This document shows, in pieces, positions 14,405 through 22,950 of a DNA stretch of 64,000 bases; within the stretch, counting starts at the first letter, position 1; every line of letters begins with the position of its first letter. A program made the translations under genes and the position numbers. Under the pieces are notes generated by a model. That model made no database searches, was not told the origin of the DNA, and was given only the letters and a program-made list of their open reading frames with translations. The DNA is from an uncultured Clostridia bacterium (lineage in GTDB: Bacteria > Bacillota > Clostridia > Lachnospirales > Lachnospiraceae), in the NCBI GenBank assembly GCA_947385955.1, contig CANDNA010000002.1, positions 1 to 64,000 on the forward strand. Reading direction: 5' to 3'.

Positions 14405-14608
14405 TCATTTCCTCTTATTCGCTCCGCTTTCCTGCTGTTCATTGATTTTTACTGGTTCAATATATCCGCGCTTAATTGCCATATCATAATCAAATACTGA
14501 TATTCGGTCATCTTCACTCAATGCGGATATGGCTTGTTCTCGTTCCGGGCTGTTTTGTGGTGCGCTGAAAACTCTGTTGTGTAATTCTGCTATCCTCGTA
14601 TAGTCCAT
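14405..14608 (-). CDS. Hypothetical protein (67 aa)
   Basis: The protein MDYTRIAELHNRVFSAPQNS ... is acidic, with a Lys/Gln-rich tail (NEQQESGANKRK). No family is recognised. It is packed between similar small genes in the same direction, which is the main support for it being real. Confidence 0.5.
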   Translation of the reverse strand: MDYTRIAELHNRVFSAPQNSPEREQAISALSEDDRISVFDYDMAIKRGYIEPVKINEQQESGANKRK

Positions 14609-14655
14609 GTTTTACCTCTGCTTTCTTTGATATTAGATTGATAATTGTTGCCTTT

Positions 14656-15051
14656 TTATTTGGTTCTGTAGCTGTCTATGTCGATTGTTTCAAACTCGTC
14701 ATAGATATTTGGGAAGAAAATCCCCATCCAGAAATTACGCTGTAACTCCTGCCGCCACACAAGACGCTCATTGTAATCTTGTATATCCTTTGTTGTGTCT
14801 ACACTCATGCGCCCGGTTTCCTCTATGTCTGATTCTGCCAGATAAACAAGTGTTTTCCGTTCCTCCCTCCATTGCGCCGCCGCTCCGTCTGCTGTTAAAT
14901 GGTTGTGCGGTATCATAATTGTTAAAGGTAGCAGAACCACCCCAACACAAAAGGCGAATATACCGCATAAAACTTGCAAACCCTCAAAATCTGCAAATAT
15001 CATCACGCCTAAACAGATTAAGAAAAGAATAAGGATTGAAAAATAAAACAT
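14656..15051 (-). CDS. Small membrane protein (131 aa)
   Basis: Two hydrophobic helices at about 1-20 (FYFSILILFLICLGVMIFAD) and 28-48 (VLCGIFAFCVGVVLLPLTIM) are followed by a soluble, acidic part of about 80 residues, probably cytoplasmic. GGAGG lies eight bases before the ATG. Proteins of this layout are common in satellites and prophages. No function can be assigned. Confidence 0.6.
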   Translation of the reverse strand: MFYFSILILFLICLGVMIFADFEGLQVLCGIFAFCVGVVLLPLTIMIPHNHLTADGAAAQWREERKTLVYLAESDIEETGRMSVDTTKDIQDYNERLVWRQELQRNFWMGIFFPNIYDEFETIDIDSYRTK

Positions 15052-15191
15052 TGAATGTACCTCCGTTTCCGGCTTTTAGCCTTTTTTATTATTTTTTAAT
15101 TTTTCAGAACAATCGCTTTTCTTTACAAAAATTTGCTCTGGTAACTAAGAGAGTGTAGAACGTGTGTTCTATGTAACCCCTCCCCCATGCT

Positions 15192-15728
15192 TTATTTCAG
15201 CATTTCCCTAGCGTAATATTGGAATGTCGCCATGATGTAATAGCCGCTGTACTGCTTATCTATGAATTGCACATTGCAGTTGAAACGTGCTTCCCATGCT
15301 TTCAATGAAGCCATGAACGCAACCGGGGTAAACTGTGTATTGTATCTATGCCCGATAATAGAGGAATAGCCGCCCATATCCTCAACCATTAAATATAGCT
15401 TTGCCCTATCGTTCCCGGCTCTTAGAAATTCCCTCTCGAACCTCTCTCTTTCCTGTGCCAGATTGCCGGACAATTCTTCAAGGCTTGCTTTCCTCTCAAT
15501 GACAATATCCCTATGAAAATATATATTCTCTCCTGCTACATCTGCCGGAATATAAAAGGAATAATCCCCATAGCTTAATGTGGTAGGCTCATAGGCTATA
15601 TTGTTCTTATCAAAGTAATCTGTTATATGGTGGTTCTGTTTCTCTCTGGTATCTACCAGTACAACAATACTGCCTGTCAGCTTCTTAATATCCTTGTCAG
15701 CATATTTATATTGCGTGATATATAACAC
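15192..15728 (-). CDS. ERCC4/Mus81-type nuclease (element B copy)
   Basis: This paralogue of the nuclease at 2547-3074 carries VDTREK (about 26-31), GDYSF and IERKASLEEL, and is alignable over its whole length (178 residues). It begins with GTG at 15728, with AGAAGG unusually close; a stop just upstream excludes a longer form. The codon-level divergence between the copies, with the same active site, suggests two related elements rather than a recent duplication. It probably acts in replication or resolution of element DNA. Confidence 0.85.
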   Translation of the reverse strand: MLYITQYKYADKDIKKLTGSIVVLVDTREKQNHHITDYFDKNNIAYEPTTLSYGDYSFYIPADVAGENIYFHRDIVIERKASLEELSGNLAQERERFEREFLRAGNDRAKLYLMVEDMGGYSSIIGHRYNTQFTPVAFMASLKAWEARFNCNVQFIDKQYSGYYIMATFQYYAREMLK

Positions 15729-15827
15729 CTTCTTTCCATGTCATATGTTCGCCCCATATTTCCTTAATCTAAATGCACACATTATTCAGTTTTCAAGGTA
15801 CAACTTATCAATAGAGAATATCTATAT

Positions 15828-16181
15828 TTAATGCAAACCGTTAGGGAAGTAATAGACTGCCGCCCTCTGTGGCTCTATAGGCTTGAAATACTCGTCCGGG
15901 TTTTCTCCGGCTTCTATCAATTCCTGTCTGCATTGCTCTATCCTCTGCAAAAGTTCTTCCCGGCTCTCCCCGGTTATCGCCATTACATCATCTAAAGAGA
16001 AATACTCATGCTCATTAAATGCAGATGCAAGGCTCATTCTCAAACCGCTGTAGATAGCTTCTAATGACAAATCATAGTTCTGTATGCCATCATCTATAAT
16101 CGGTTCTAATTCGGTTTTGGTAACGCCATACTTACCATAATTCGCAAGCAGATTATTTATAATCATTTCTCTATCTAACAT
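15828..16181 (-). CDS. Hypothetical acidic protein (117 aa)
   Basis: The protein MLDREMIINNLLANYGKYGV ... is acidic and helical and includes SLDDVMAITGESREELLQRI, which looks like a helix-turn-helix-like hairpin. I recognise no family. It precedes the ERCC4 nuclease in the leftward operon and follows the repeat at 16308-16336. Confidence 0.55.
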   Translation of the reverse strand: MLDREMIINNLLANYGKYGVTKTELEPIIDDGIQNYDLSLEAIYSGLRMSLASAFNEHEYFSLDDVMAITGESREELLQRIEQCRQELIEAGENPDEYFKPIEPQRAAVYYFPNGLH

Positions 16182-16307
16182 TTCCTACCTCATTCTTTCC
16201 TTACTTTATTAAGATTTTCATGTGTTTCTATTATCTCAAATGAATAACGCTATCTTGTAAAAGCCTTGTTTTATCACGTTTCCATGAATTATTTAGGCTG
16301 ATTTTTT

Positions 16308-16336
16308 GCATATTACACGGCATATTACACGGATTG
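16308..16336. repeat. Tandem 12-mer with att-like sequence
   Basis: GCATATTACACG is repeated without gap (16308-16319 and 16320-16331) and runs into GATTG. The second unit yields TTACACGGATTG, the reverse complement of the att core words at 7632 and 21354. It lies in the 214-bp gap between 16181 and 16396, inside element B and in inverted orientation relative to the flanking cores. Confidence 0.6.
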
Positions 16337-16395
16337 CCTAAAAACATACGCTAATTATCATGTTTATTCTGCCGCTATGCCCGGCTCTGTGTGCG

Positions 16396-17001
16396 CTAAA
16401 TATGAAGTGCTTCACTGTTGCCGCCCATATCCCCCAACTTTGGAAGCTGTGCGGTACTCTTTTCCCCGTCCTCTTTTGGCTCTCCCAATCGTGGCAACTC
16501 TGCCGCTGTCAATACTCTTTGCTGTTTGTCGCTTATAGCTTCAACCTTAAATTCAGATGTATTTGTATAACCGTGGTTATTGCAAGCGTCAAACATGAAA
16601 ACTACTGGCGGTATCTGTTGATGGAAACTTAATTCTTTTTTAGCGGCGCATATAGCATTTTTCACTTGCCCTATAAAGTTTCGCCAACTCTCACCCCTCT
16701 GCTTCTCATATGTTAAAATTGTGCGGCGTGTCAATCCAGTAAAAACCGCCCACCCCTCTATGTCTGGAACTAATTTTTTGTCAATGTCCGGGTTTGCGTT
16801 CGTGTCTTTGACGTACTGGAAATAGTCAATAGTTGTGCGCTTAAAATCTTCTAACCCTTGTTCCGTTTCTGGATATGCTGGCGGTCTGCCTTGCTTCAAA
16901 CTCTCAATAGTTGTGTTTAATACCGCTTCAAGCGTGTTATCCGTTCCTATCGGCTCCGGTGTGAATCGGCGGTATTCTTTTGGCTGTAATTCATTTTTCA
17001 T
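16396..17001 (-). CDS. Small-terminase-like DNA-packaging protein (gp3-like)
   Basis: The 201-residue protein matches the P22-gp3 type of small terminase in layout: YPETEQGLEDFKRTTIDYFQ, then an HTH-like part (PDIEGWAVFTGLTRRTILTY), ESWRNFIGQVKNAICAAKKE and a middle that ends near MFDACNNHGY. Small terminases recognise DNA and load the packaging motor. No large terminase, portal or capsid gene is present, so it would have to redirect a helper phage's motor, as TerS of PICIs does. A regulatory DNA-binding role is the alternative. Confidence 0.7.
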   Translation of the reverse strand: MKNELQPKEYRRFTPEPIGTDNTLEAVLNTTIESLKQGRPPAYPETEQGLEDFKRTTIDYFQYVKDTNANPDIDKKLVPDIEGWAVFTGLTRRTILTYEKQRGESWRNFIGQVKNAICAAKKELSFHQQIPPVVFMFDACNNHGYTNTSEFKVEAISDKQQRVLTAAELPRLGEPKEDGEKSTAQLPKLGDMGGNSEALHI

Positions 17002-17075
17002 ACTTAAAACCTCGCTTTCCTGCTAAAATTGATGATTTTATATCTTTTTTCGTGTGAAGAAAATAGGCGCACAAC

Positions 17076-17324
17076 TTAGATTTTTGCCCCCTCGTCAGCG
17101 GCTTTCTTTTCCTTATACATTCTTTCTAACTCTGTAATACCTGCCAGCACTAAATTGATTATCAGCTTACATTCTCCGTACTGCTTAGATATTGCGCCGC
17201 TTTCGTCAACTACCGCTTCCCAAAATTCGTCATTGTCTTTATCCTCTACAACTGCATATTTTTTGAAAAATCTCCACGCATTTGTAAACATATCATAATC
17301 AAGTTTTAACTCTTGTTCTGTCAT
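17076..17324 (-). CDS. Small helical protein, paralogue of 3477-3710
   Basis: The start MTEQELKLDYDMFTNAWRFF at 17324 overlaps the upstream stop as ATGA. The protein has 82 residues and aligns end to end with the element-A protein at 3477-3710. The function is unknown. Conservation in both elements suggests a general replication or maintenance helper. Confidence 0.65.
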   Translation of the reverse strand: MTEQELKLDYDMFTNAWRFFKKYAVVEDKDNDEFWEAVVDESGAISKQYGECKLIINLVLAGITELERMYKEKKAADEGAKI

Positions 17325-17569
17325 GCCAACGCCTCCCAACATTTTTGTTTTAATAGTTGATAGACTTCTGATAGCTTATCTCTGTTATCTGGCTCATTCC
17401 TTACTTGCCTTGTAAAATCCTCCTGCATATCTGATAAAATACTGTTCCTTTCCTCTACCGTCTTAATCCCGGCTATACGTTCCCGGAATCGGTCATAAAA
17501 TCCTAATTCACAATTCACATTATCGCCCCTTTTCATATCTGCCAGATAAAACACCGTCAGTTCCGTCAT
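17321..17569 (-). CDS. Hypothetical protein (82 aa)
   Basis: The product MTELTVFYLADMKRGDNVNC ... contains a helical middle (TVEERNSILSDMQEDFTRQV) and ends KQKCWEALA. Its stop overlaps the start of the next gene (ATGA). No family is recognised. The 184 bases between it and the primase hold no credible gene. Confidence 0.55.
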   Translation of the reverse strand: MTELTVFYLADMKRGDNVNCELGFYDRFRERIAGIKTVEERNSILSDMQEDFTRQVRNEPDNRDKLSEVYQLLKQKCWEALA

Positions 17570-17753
17570 TTTTTTGGCGCAACTCTTTTATACATGAATA
17601 TATATTTGTCACGTTTATTTCTTTTAAAAAACTTGACGGTCTTGACGGTAAACCTATATAAAGCCTTATTTTACGGTATTTCTTACCGCCACTTTTCAAA
17701 ATAAATGTGCCGATTTCGTGTCGCAAACGTCTAAAAAACTGTCGCAAACCTTA

Positions 17754-19913
17754 TTATGTGAATGGAAGTTCTGCAAGCTGTTCATCTGTCACCGTCAAAA
17801 ATTCGCCCTCACCGTCAGTTTTTACCGTCACTTTTTCGCAAGATAACCCTGTGAAATATCTTTCAGACTTGCCCCGGACTTCTGCAAAGTTCTTTGTACA
17901 CAATGCCTTAAAAAATCCGTTCTTTGTCAATGCCTGCCGTTCCTCGGTCTTGCAATATTCCTCAAAACCTTTATAGGCTTCTCCCCTCTCAACTTTCAGA
18001 TAATCCCCAACTGTGCAACAATCATCAATCCACGCTTGCACCACATCAGAATCTTTCCGCATTTGTGCTACTGCCTGTTTGCTACTCTCTGAAATTGTGA
18101 TAATGCCCCTCTGATACATTTCATTTAAGGCTTGTACCGCCAATTTGAGGAAATAAGGCATTTCAAGCAATAGTCTGTCTGCCAGTCCTACATCTGGTTT
18201 ATCTGGCTGTCTATCCATTTTAAGGATAAGCAACCGCCTATAAAATCCGTTTGTCCGCTCCGTAGTTATCACTGGAAGCATATTTGTAGAGAAAAGCAAT
18301 TTACTGTAATTCTTGAACATAAAACCGTTTTGCCCTTTAAATTCTGCCATTACGGAATCTTCCCCCAACAACTTTTTTACTGTAGAGGAATCTTCCAACG
18401 CTTCCATAGACAAATCGGCGCAACTGTTTAATGTCTTGCCGACTAATAGGGAAGTTGAAAAACGCTTGCTTAGTTCCTGCATACTCACATTTGAAACATT
18501 TTCAACTCCGGCGGCACTCTCCAATAGCCGGATTAAGACGCTCTTTCCTGTTCCCCCTAATCCGCATAATGTCAAAAACCGCTGTTGTCGTGTGTCCGTT
18601 GTCAAGCACAACCCGGCATATTCAAGCAACATTTTTCTATCATCAGCGCTTGAAAAGATAAAATCAAAAAACTTTTCTATCTCCTGCCCCTCTGCCGCCT
18701 TTTCCACATCTGCATAATTAAAAGGCACTTGATTGATAGACAGATACGCCGGATTATGCGGCAATTTCTTCATGGTCTGCACATCAAGCATACAATCTCT
18801 AAAATTTATATAGCTTTTTGGGTAGTTGTTCAGGCTCGAAAATTCTTTTTGCAGTTCCTCCGCATCCACAATTAAATTGTAAATCTGGTTTATTGTGCGG
18901 CTCTTAATAAACTGCTTGAAAATCAATCCTCTTATAATCTGCTTTACTTTCGTTCCGTTACGGTCCGCAACGTAAACGCCCCCAATATACAGATAGGGAA
19001 ACCCACATATAAATATAGAATAGTTTTCTTTTATGTAGCTGAAAACCTCATAATCAAAAACGCTTGTAGGCACTTCTTTACCGTTCACAAGTTTGTAATG
19101 GTGGAATCTTGACAAGTTCGGCGTTCCCCTTGCGTCCTCTGTATGCTGTGTCATATTTTCGTTACCACTCAACGCCGCACCTCCTAACTGCTGCCCCCGG
19201 TTCCTTGTCAATTCAAAATCCCGTTGCGCTGTGATTTCTTTCAATTCTTCTGTTGCGGCTTCAAATGCGCCGCCCTCTGCCAGAACCGCCAGAACATCTA
19301 ATAGCCATTGATAACGGTCAGACGGTAAATTCTCATGGTACGGCTTCAACCTTGTGTATTCCTGGCAATCTGCCGCACATAGAATGTCTAGCCGATATTC
19401 CGTCTTTTGCAACTCATTCAGACAGTACGCCCATTCATCAGAAAACGGCTCATATAGCGATTTTTCTATGCTTGCCCTATAAATATCCTCCCAACGCTTC
19501 AAGTGGTCTATTTCGCCATATAACGCCAGATAAAAGGATTGTTTTCGTGCTTCTTTCCGGCGTTCCTGTTCCTGCTGTGCCAATATGCGCCGCCTTATTT
19601 CCTCTTTCTCCTGCTCCCTTACATCTGCCAATCCGTAAAAGTCTTTTAATGTCTGTAATGCTTCCCATTGATTGATATTTCTGATATACGCCACAAAAGC
19701 AATACAATCGCCCGATAAGTTACCGTTAGCAAAATCCGTAAATCTATTTGAGTTAGGATATAATGCAAGTGAAGCTGTCTTATCATGCGTTGCCGGGGAT
19801 TTTACAAAATATACAGAACCTTTTCTTTTCGGCTCTGTGTAAAAATCCTTACTCACTCGCAATATCCCTATGCGGCTCAATTCCTCTTTGGCAAGTGTAA
19901 AATCTGATTTCAT
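17754..19913 (-). CDS. D5/P4-type primase-helicase of element B
   Basis: The 719-residue protein has a CHC2-like N-terminus (SPATHDKTASLALYP, FANGNLSGDCIAFV; about 38-75), a long linker with a coiled coil, then a D5_N and superfamily-3 helicase. The helicase Walker A is GLGGTGKS (451-458), followed by a Walker B-like NSCADLS and a sensor segment KLLFSTNMLPV. The zinc ligands are mostly missing: the Cys-x2-His of the first knuckle reads SPATH. It is the likely replication initiator of element B and differs in type from the element-A enzyme. It is preceded by the DUF6462-like gene. Confidence 0.88.
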   Translation of the reverse strand: MKSDFTLAKEELSRIGILRVSKDFYTEPKRKGSVYFVKSPATHDKTASLALYPNSNRFTDFANGNLSGDCIAFVAYIRNINQWEALQTLKDFYGLADVREQEKEEIRRRILAQQEQERRKEARKQSFYLALYGEIDHLKRWEDIYRASIEKSLYEPFSDEWAYCLNELQKTEYRLDILCAADCQEYTRLKPYHENLPSDRYQWLLDVLAVLAEGGAFEAATEELKEITAQRDFELTRNRGQQLGGAALSGNENMTQHTEDARGTPNLSRFHHYKLVNGKEVPTSVFDYEVFSYIKENYSIFICGFPYLYIGGVYVADRNGTKVKQIIRGLIFKQFIKSRTINQIYNLIVDAEELQKEFSSLNNYPKSYINFRDCMLDVQTMKKLPHNPAYLSINQVPFNYADVEKAAEGQEIEKFFDFIFSSADDRKMLLEYAGLCLTTDTRQQRFLTLCGLGGTGKSVLIRLLESAAGVENVSNVSMQELSKRFSTSLLVGKTLNSCADLSMEALEDSSTVKKLLGEDSVMAEFKGQNGFMFKNYSKLLFSTNMLPVITTERTNGFYRRLLILKMDRQPDKPDVGLADRLLLEMPYFLKLAVQALNEMYQRGIITISESSKQAVAQMRKDSDVVQAWIDDCCTVGDYLKVERGEAYKGFEEYCKTEERQALTKNGFFKALCTKNFAEVRGKSERYFTGLSCEKVTVKTDGEGEFLTVTDEQLAELPFT

Positions 19914-19925
19914 GTCATCGCCGCC

Positions 19926-20111
19926 TTAATATTGTTCAATCGCCTTGTCTAGCACTTCAACATCAATGCGAACCGATCTCCCAAACCTGCGTACTGCATT
20001 TTCATGCTCTGCAAGTTGCATTAAAGAAGTTCTGCCGATTTTATACCTATCTACCGCCTGTCGAACTGTACAAAGTTTAATAATTTCATTTGAAAACTGT
20101 GCTTTATTCAA
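19926..20111 (-). CDS. DUF6462-like small DNA-binding protein (element B)
   Basis: The protein has 61 residues if it starts at the TTG at 20111, which has GGAGG eight bases upstream; an earlier TTG at 20126 overlaps that site. Its core LCTVRQAVDRYKIGRTSLMQ, then VRRFGRSVRIDVEVLDKAIE, is an excisionase/MerR-like winged helix. It is the first gene of the leftward block, as in element A. It may act as excisionase for the integrase at 7688-8914 or as an AlpA-like activator. Confidence 0.7.
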   Translation of the reverse strand: MNKAQFSNEIIKLCTVRQAVDRYKIGRTSLMQLAEHENAVRRFGRSVRIDVEVLDKAIEQY

Positions 20112-20225
20112 TTTCTTTACCTCCAAATCTTACATTTGCATTGCGCCCTGCATGAATTTATGCTAACATGGTTTTAGACGAACAAACACGGTTAAAAAAG
20201 GTTCTTATTTTAGGAGGTTTAAAAA
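20112..20225. promoter_or_regulatory. Divergent promoter region of element B
   Basis: The rightward promoter is TTGCAT (20136-20141), 17 bp, TATGCT (20159-20164), serving the repressor. A weaker leftward pair, TTGTTC with CATAAA, overlaps it. Their overlap means that one direction can exclude the other, as in lytic/lysogenic-type switches. Confidence 0.55.
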
Positions 20226-21218
20226 TTGATACGAACAAATAAGGTTGACGAAAGAAATTCTTCCAAATGCTCATATGAATTTTCTTATATATTTGCCAGT
20301 CGCTTAAAAGAAGTTAGGGAACACAGAAATCTTAAGCAAGAAGAAGTTGCAGAAAAATTGGAAATTAACCCTAGAACTTACCAACATTATGAAAGTCTTA
20401 GCGAATCTAATATGCGAGTTCCAAATCTTGAAATTGTAAATGAATTATCAAAAATATTAGATTGTGATATAACATATTTAACTGGCGAAAATGAAGAAAA
20501 AGAGTTTAGAAAAGATACTAAACACGCATCAATAGTTACTGGTCTTGACTATGACGCAGTAGAAATATTAGAAAAATCTAAAGATATAACTGAACCGTCA
20601 AAAATATTTGAACATTATTTCGGAAAGCGCATTGTGTTTCTTTTAAATTTTATGTTAAAAAGCAAACGGTGCAGACAACTATTAGACTATCTATTTTGTT
20701 ACTGGTTTAAAGATTATTCGCATACTGTTGAAAATGATGGTAGCGGCTCAAATACAATCACTTTTGAGGATAAATCGCTTATAGATGATAGGAACATCAG
20801 TTTTTATGTGTCAGATATTTCAGAAAATATATTCTACTCATGGATAATGCAATCCATAACCAGAATAAAAGATAAAGAAGAAACACAAAAAGCTGATATT
20901 TCATCTTGTGAATACACCCCTCCAAAAGAAAAGATACAAGACGAAATTCAGAAGATAGACGATGAAATAAAAGAAAAAGAAAAGAAAACATATAAAGCGC
21001 AATTTCCATTTACTCCTAATTATGCCTTACAACTTGTACATCATGACGCAACTGGGGAATGGAAAGAATTTCCATGCCTTGCCCATAATATTACTTCAAG
21101 AATTAAACTGGACATTTATACTGATAATCAAATAGATGAATTAACAAGGCACAAGGAAGAAGCACAAGACAAACTCGAAAGATTATATCCCAAATCAAAA
21201 CCTAAAAAGAAACAATGA
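20226..21218 (+). CDS. CI/Cro-type repressor of element B (TTG start)
   Basis: The start is TTG at 20226 with AGGAGG eight bases upstream. The 330-residue protein has an XRE HTH at about 22-85 (LKEVREHRNLKQEEVAEKLE, NPRTYQHYESL). A long C-terminal domain follows with a charged coiled coil (DEIQKIDDEIKEKEKKTYKA) and no peptidase motif. It is AT-rich compared with its neighbours. By position it is the master repressor. A domain of this kind, without self-cleavage, is what one expects if derepression is by a helper-phage protein, but this is inference. Confidence 0.78.
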   Translation: MIRTNKVDERNSSKCSYEFSYIFASRLKEVREHRNLKQEEVAEKLEINPRTYQHYESLSESNMRVPNLEIVNELSKILDCDITYLTGENEEKEFRKDTKHASIVTGLDYDAVEILEKSKDITEPSKIFEHYFGKRIVFLLNFMLKSKRCRQLLDYLFCYWFKDYSHTVENDGSGSNTITFEDKSLIDDRNISFYVSDISENIFYSWIMQSITRIKDKEETQKADISSCEYTPPKEKIQDEIQKIDDEIKEKEKKTYKAQFPFTPNYALQLVHHDATGEWKEFPCLAHNITSRIKLDIYTDNQIDELTRHKEEAQDKLERLYPKSKPKKKQ

Positions 21219-21288
21219 TTACTACATTTTCTAACTTTAAAACAGGTCAATAGCATTTTCGTCATAGCAAATGTATAGAATACAATAT

Positions 21289-21323
21289 AAAAAGACTATC
21301 GGCAACTGCTGATAGTCTTTTTC
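21289..21323 (+). terminator. Terminator after the element B repressor
   Basis: AAAAAGACTATC and GATAGTCTTTTT form a perfect 12-bp stem with a 10-base loop, followed by CCC. It lies 70 bases after the repressor stop. Confidence 0.75.
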
Positions 21324-21332
21324 CCTCTACAC

Positions 21333-21378
21333 GGTTTTACACATTACAAAATGCAATCCGTGTAAAGTCCGTGTAAAA
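21333..21378 (+). other. Putative right attachment site next to lysS
   Basis: The core CAATCCGTGTAAA (21354-21366) equals the copy at 7632-7644. A second TCCGTGTAAAA follows 11 bp later, and inverted TACACGGTTTTACAC lies just upstream. Such direct and inverted copies around a core are typical of integrase binding. Host DNA should begin within the next bases, 65-75 bp before the lysS stop. Confidence 0.6.
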
Positions 21379-21440
21379 TCACTATATAATCTTCATCTAA
21401 CATTCGAGAAATGCTTTATTTATGCGGTTTTCAAGCCTTT

Positions 21441-22934
21441 TTATTTATCAAGGCTCTTCATTGTCGGAAACAGCAGCACATCCCGTATCGCCGGAGAATC
21501 AGTCAGCAGCATAACCATCCGGTCGATCCCATAGCCGATGCCTCCGGTAGGCGGCATGCCGATTTCCAGTGCATTCAAAAAGTCCTCGTCTGTATGGTTG
21601 GCTTCTTCATCACCCTGGGCGAACTGCTCTTCCTGCGCTTTGAAACGTTCCCTCTGGTCAATGGGATCATTCAGCTCCGAGTACGCATTGGCCATTTCCC
21701 ATCCGTTCATAAAAAATTCAAACCGTTCCACATAGTCCGGGTTGTCCGGCTTCCGTTTGGTCAGCGGTGAAATTTCCACCGGATGATCCGTCAAAAAGGT
21801 AGGCTGGATCAGATGCTCCTCCACATATTCTTCAAAGAACAGATTCAGGATGTCCCCTTTCTTATGCCGCTCTTCATAGGCGATGCCCTTTTCTTTGGCA
21901 ATGGCTCTTGCTTCTTCCAGTGTATGGATCTCTCCGAAATCCACACCTGCGTATTTCTTCACCGCATCCACCATTGTAATGCGCTCGAAGGGCTTACCCA
22001 GATCCATTTCCGTTCCTTTATAAGTAATGACCGTAGTGCCCAGCACTTCCTGCGCCACATACCGGTACAGTTTTTCCGTCAGATCCATCATACCATTGTA
22101 ATCGGTATACGCCTGATACAGCTCCATCAGGGTAAACTCCGGATTGTGCCTGGTATCCAGACCTTCATTCCGAAATACCCGTCCGATTTCATACACCCGC
22201 TCCAGACCGCCTACAATCAGACGTTTCAGATACAGCTCCAGCGAAATCCTCAGCTTCAAATCCTCATCCAGTGCATTGAAATGGGTTTCAAAGGGTCTGG
22301 CTGCCGCTCCTCCCGCGTTGGATACCAGCATGGGGGTCTCCACTTCCATAAATCCCTGACTGTCCAGAAATCTGCGGATGGCACTGATGATCCGGGACCG
22401 TTTGATAAAGGTATCTTTTACCTCCTCATTCATGATCAGGTCTGTATAACGCTGCCGGTAACGGAGATCCGTATTCACCAGCCCATGATACTTTTCCGGA
22501 AGGATTTGCAGACTTTTTGACAACAGGGTCACCTGGGATGCATGGATGGAGATTTCACCGGTCTTTGTCCGGAATACCTCGCCCTCCAGACCAATGATGT
22601 CGCCCACATCATATTTCTTAAATTCAGCGTAGGATTCCTCCCCGATGCTGTCACGTGCCACATAGGACTGGATGTTTCCTTTCAGATCCTGAATGTTGCA
22701 GAAAGAAGCCTTACCCATGATCCGTTTGGACATCATGCGCCCTGCCAGAGACACATGCATGCCCTCCAGTTCATCAAAATGCTCCCTGATATCACTGCTG
22801 TGATGGGTTACATCATATTTCATAATCTGAAAAGGGTCTTTCCCCTTTTCCTGAAGCGCTGCCAGCTTTTCTCTCCGCACCTTCAGAAGCTGTCCCAAAT
22901 CCTGTTCCTGTTGTTTATTCTGTGTTTCTCCCAC
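21441..22934 (-). CDS. lysS: Lysyl-tRNA synthetase, class II
   Basis: LysS charges tRNA-Lys in the cytoplasm. The 497-residue protein has an OB-fold anticodon domain (about 60-160) and the class II core: motif 1 around [20 protein letters not shown], motif 2 RVFRNEG, and motif 3 [12 protein letters not shown] near the C-terminus. It uses GTG at 22934 with AAAGGAG ten bases upstream. It is the last gene of a greA-lysS unit driven from 23529-23565. The integrated elements lie directly beyond its 3' end, so its native terminator may have been altered. Confidence 0.96.
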   Translation of the reverse strand: MGETQNKQQEQDLGQLLKVRREKLAALQEKGKDPFQIMKYDVTHHSSDIREHFDELEGMHVSLAGRMMSKRIMGKASFCNIQDLKGNIQSYVARDSIGEESYAEFKKYDVGDIIGLEGEVFRTKTGEISIHASQVTLLSKSLQILPEKYHGLVNTDLRYRQRYTDLIMNEEVKDTFIKRSRIISAIRRFLDSQGFMEVETPMLVSNAGGAAARPFETHFNALDEDLKLRISLELYLKRLIVGGLERVYEIGRVFRNEGLDTRHNPEFTLMELYQAYTDYNGMMDLTEKLYRYVAQEVLGTTVITYKGTEMDLGKPFERITMVDAVKKYAGVDFGEIHTLEEARAIAKEKGIAYEERHKKGDILNLFFEEYVEEHLIQPTFLTDHPVEISPLTKRKPDNPDYVERFEFFMNGWEMANAYSELNDPIDQRERFKAQEEQFAQGDEEANHTDEDFLNALEIGMPPTGGIGYGIDRMVMLLTDSPAIRDVLLFPTMKSLDK

Positions 22935-22950
22935 GCTTTTAACACTCCTT

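Larger units (their letters stand above)
7632..21366. mobile_element. Integrated element B, 13.7 kb, satellite-like
   Basis: The element is flanked by 13-bp direct repeats (7632-7644 and 21354-21366). It contains one tyrosine integrase at the left end, a leftward gene block of about 20 small or medium genes, and one rightward repressor at the right end. It carries replication functions (D5-type primase, ERCC4 nuclease), a TerS-like packaging protein, a sigma factor and a toxin-antitoxin pair. It has no capsid, tail, lysis, relaxase or type IV secretion gene. Size and content resemble phage-inducible islands, although in classical PICIs the integrase sits beside the repressor rather than at the far end. 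Confidence 0.7.

Noticed and set aside
17520-17747. 75-codon open frame before the primase
   Set aside because: It overlaps the conserved start of 17321-17569 and lacks a ribosome site and a family.
21367-21440. tRNA gene as the integration target
   Set aside because: No cloverleaf or tRNA 3' end could be found beside the att core; the target appears to be the intergenic region after lysS.
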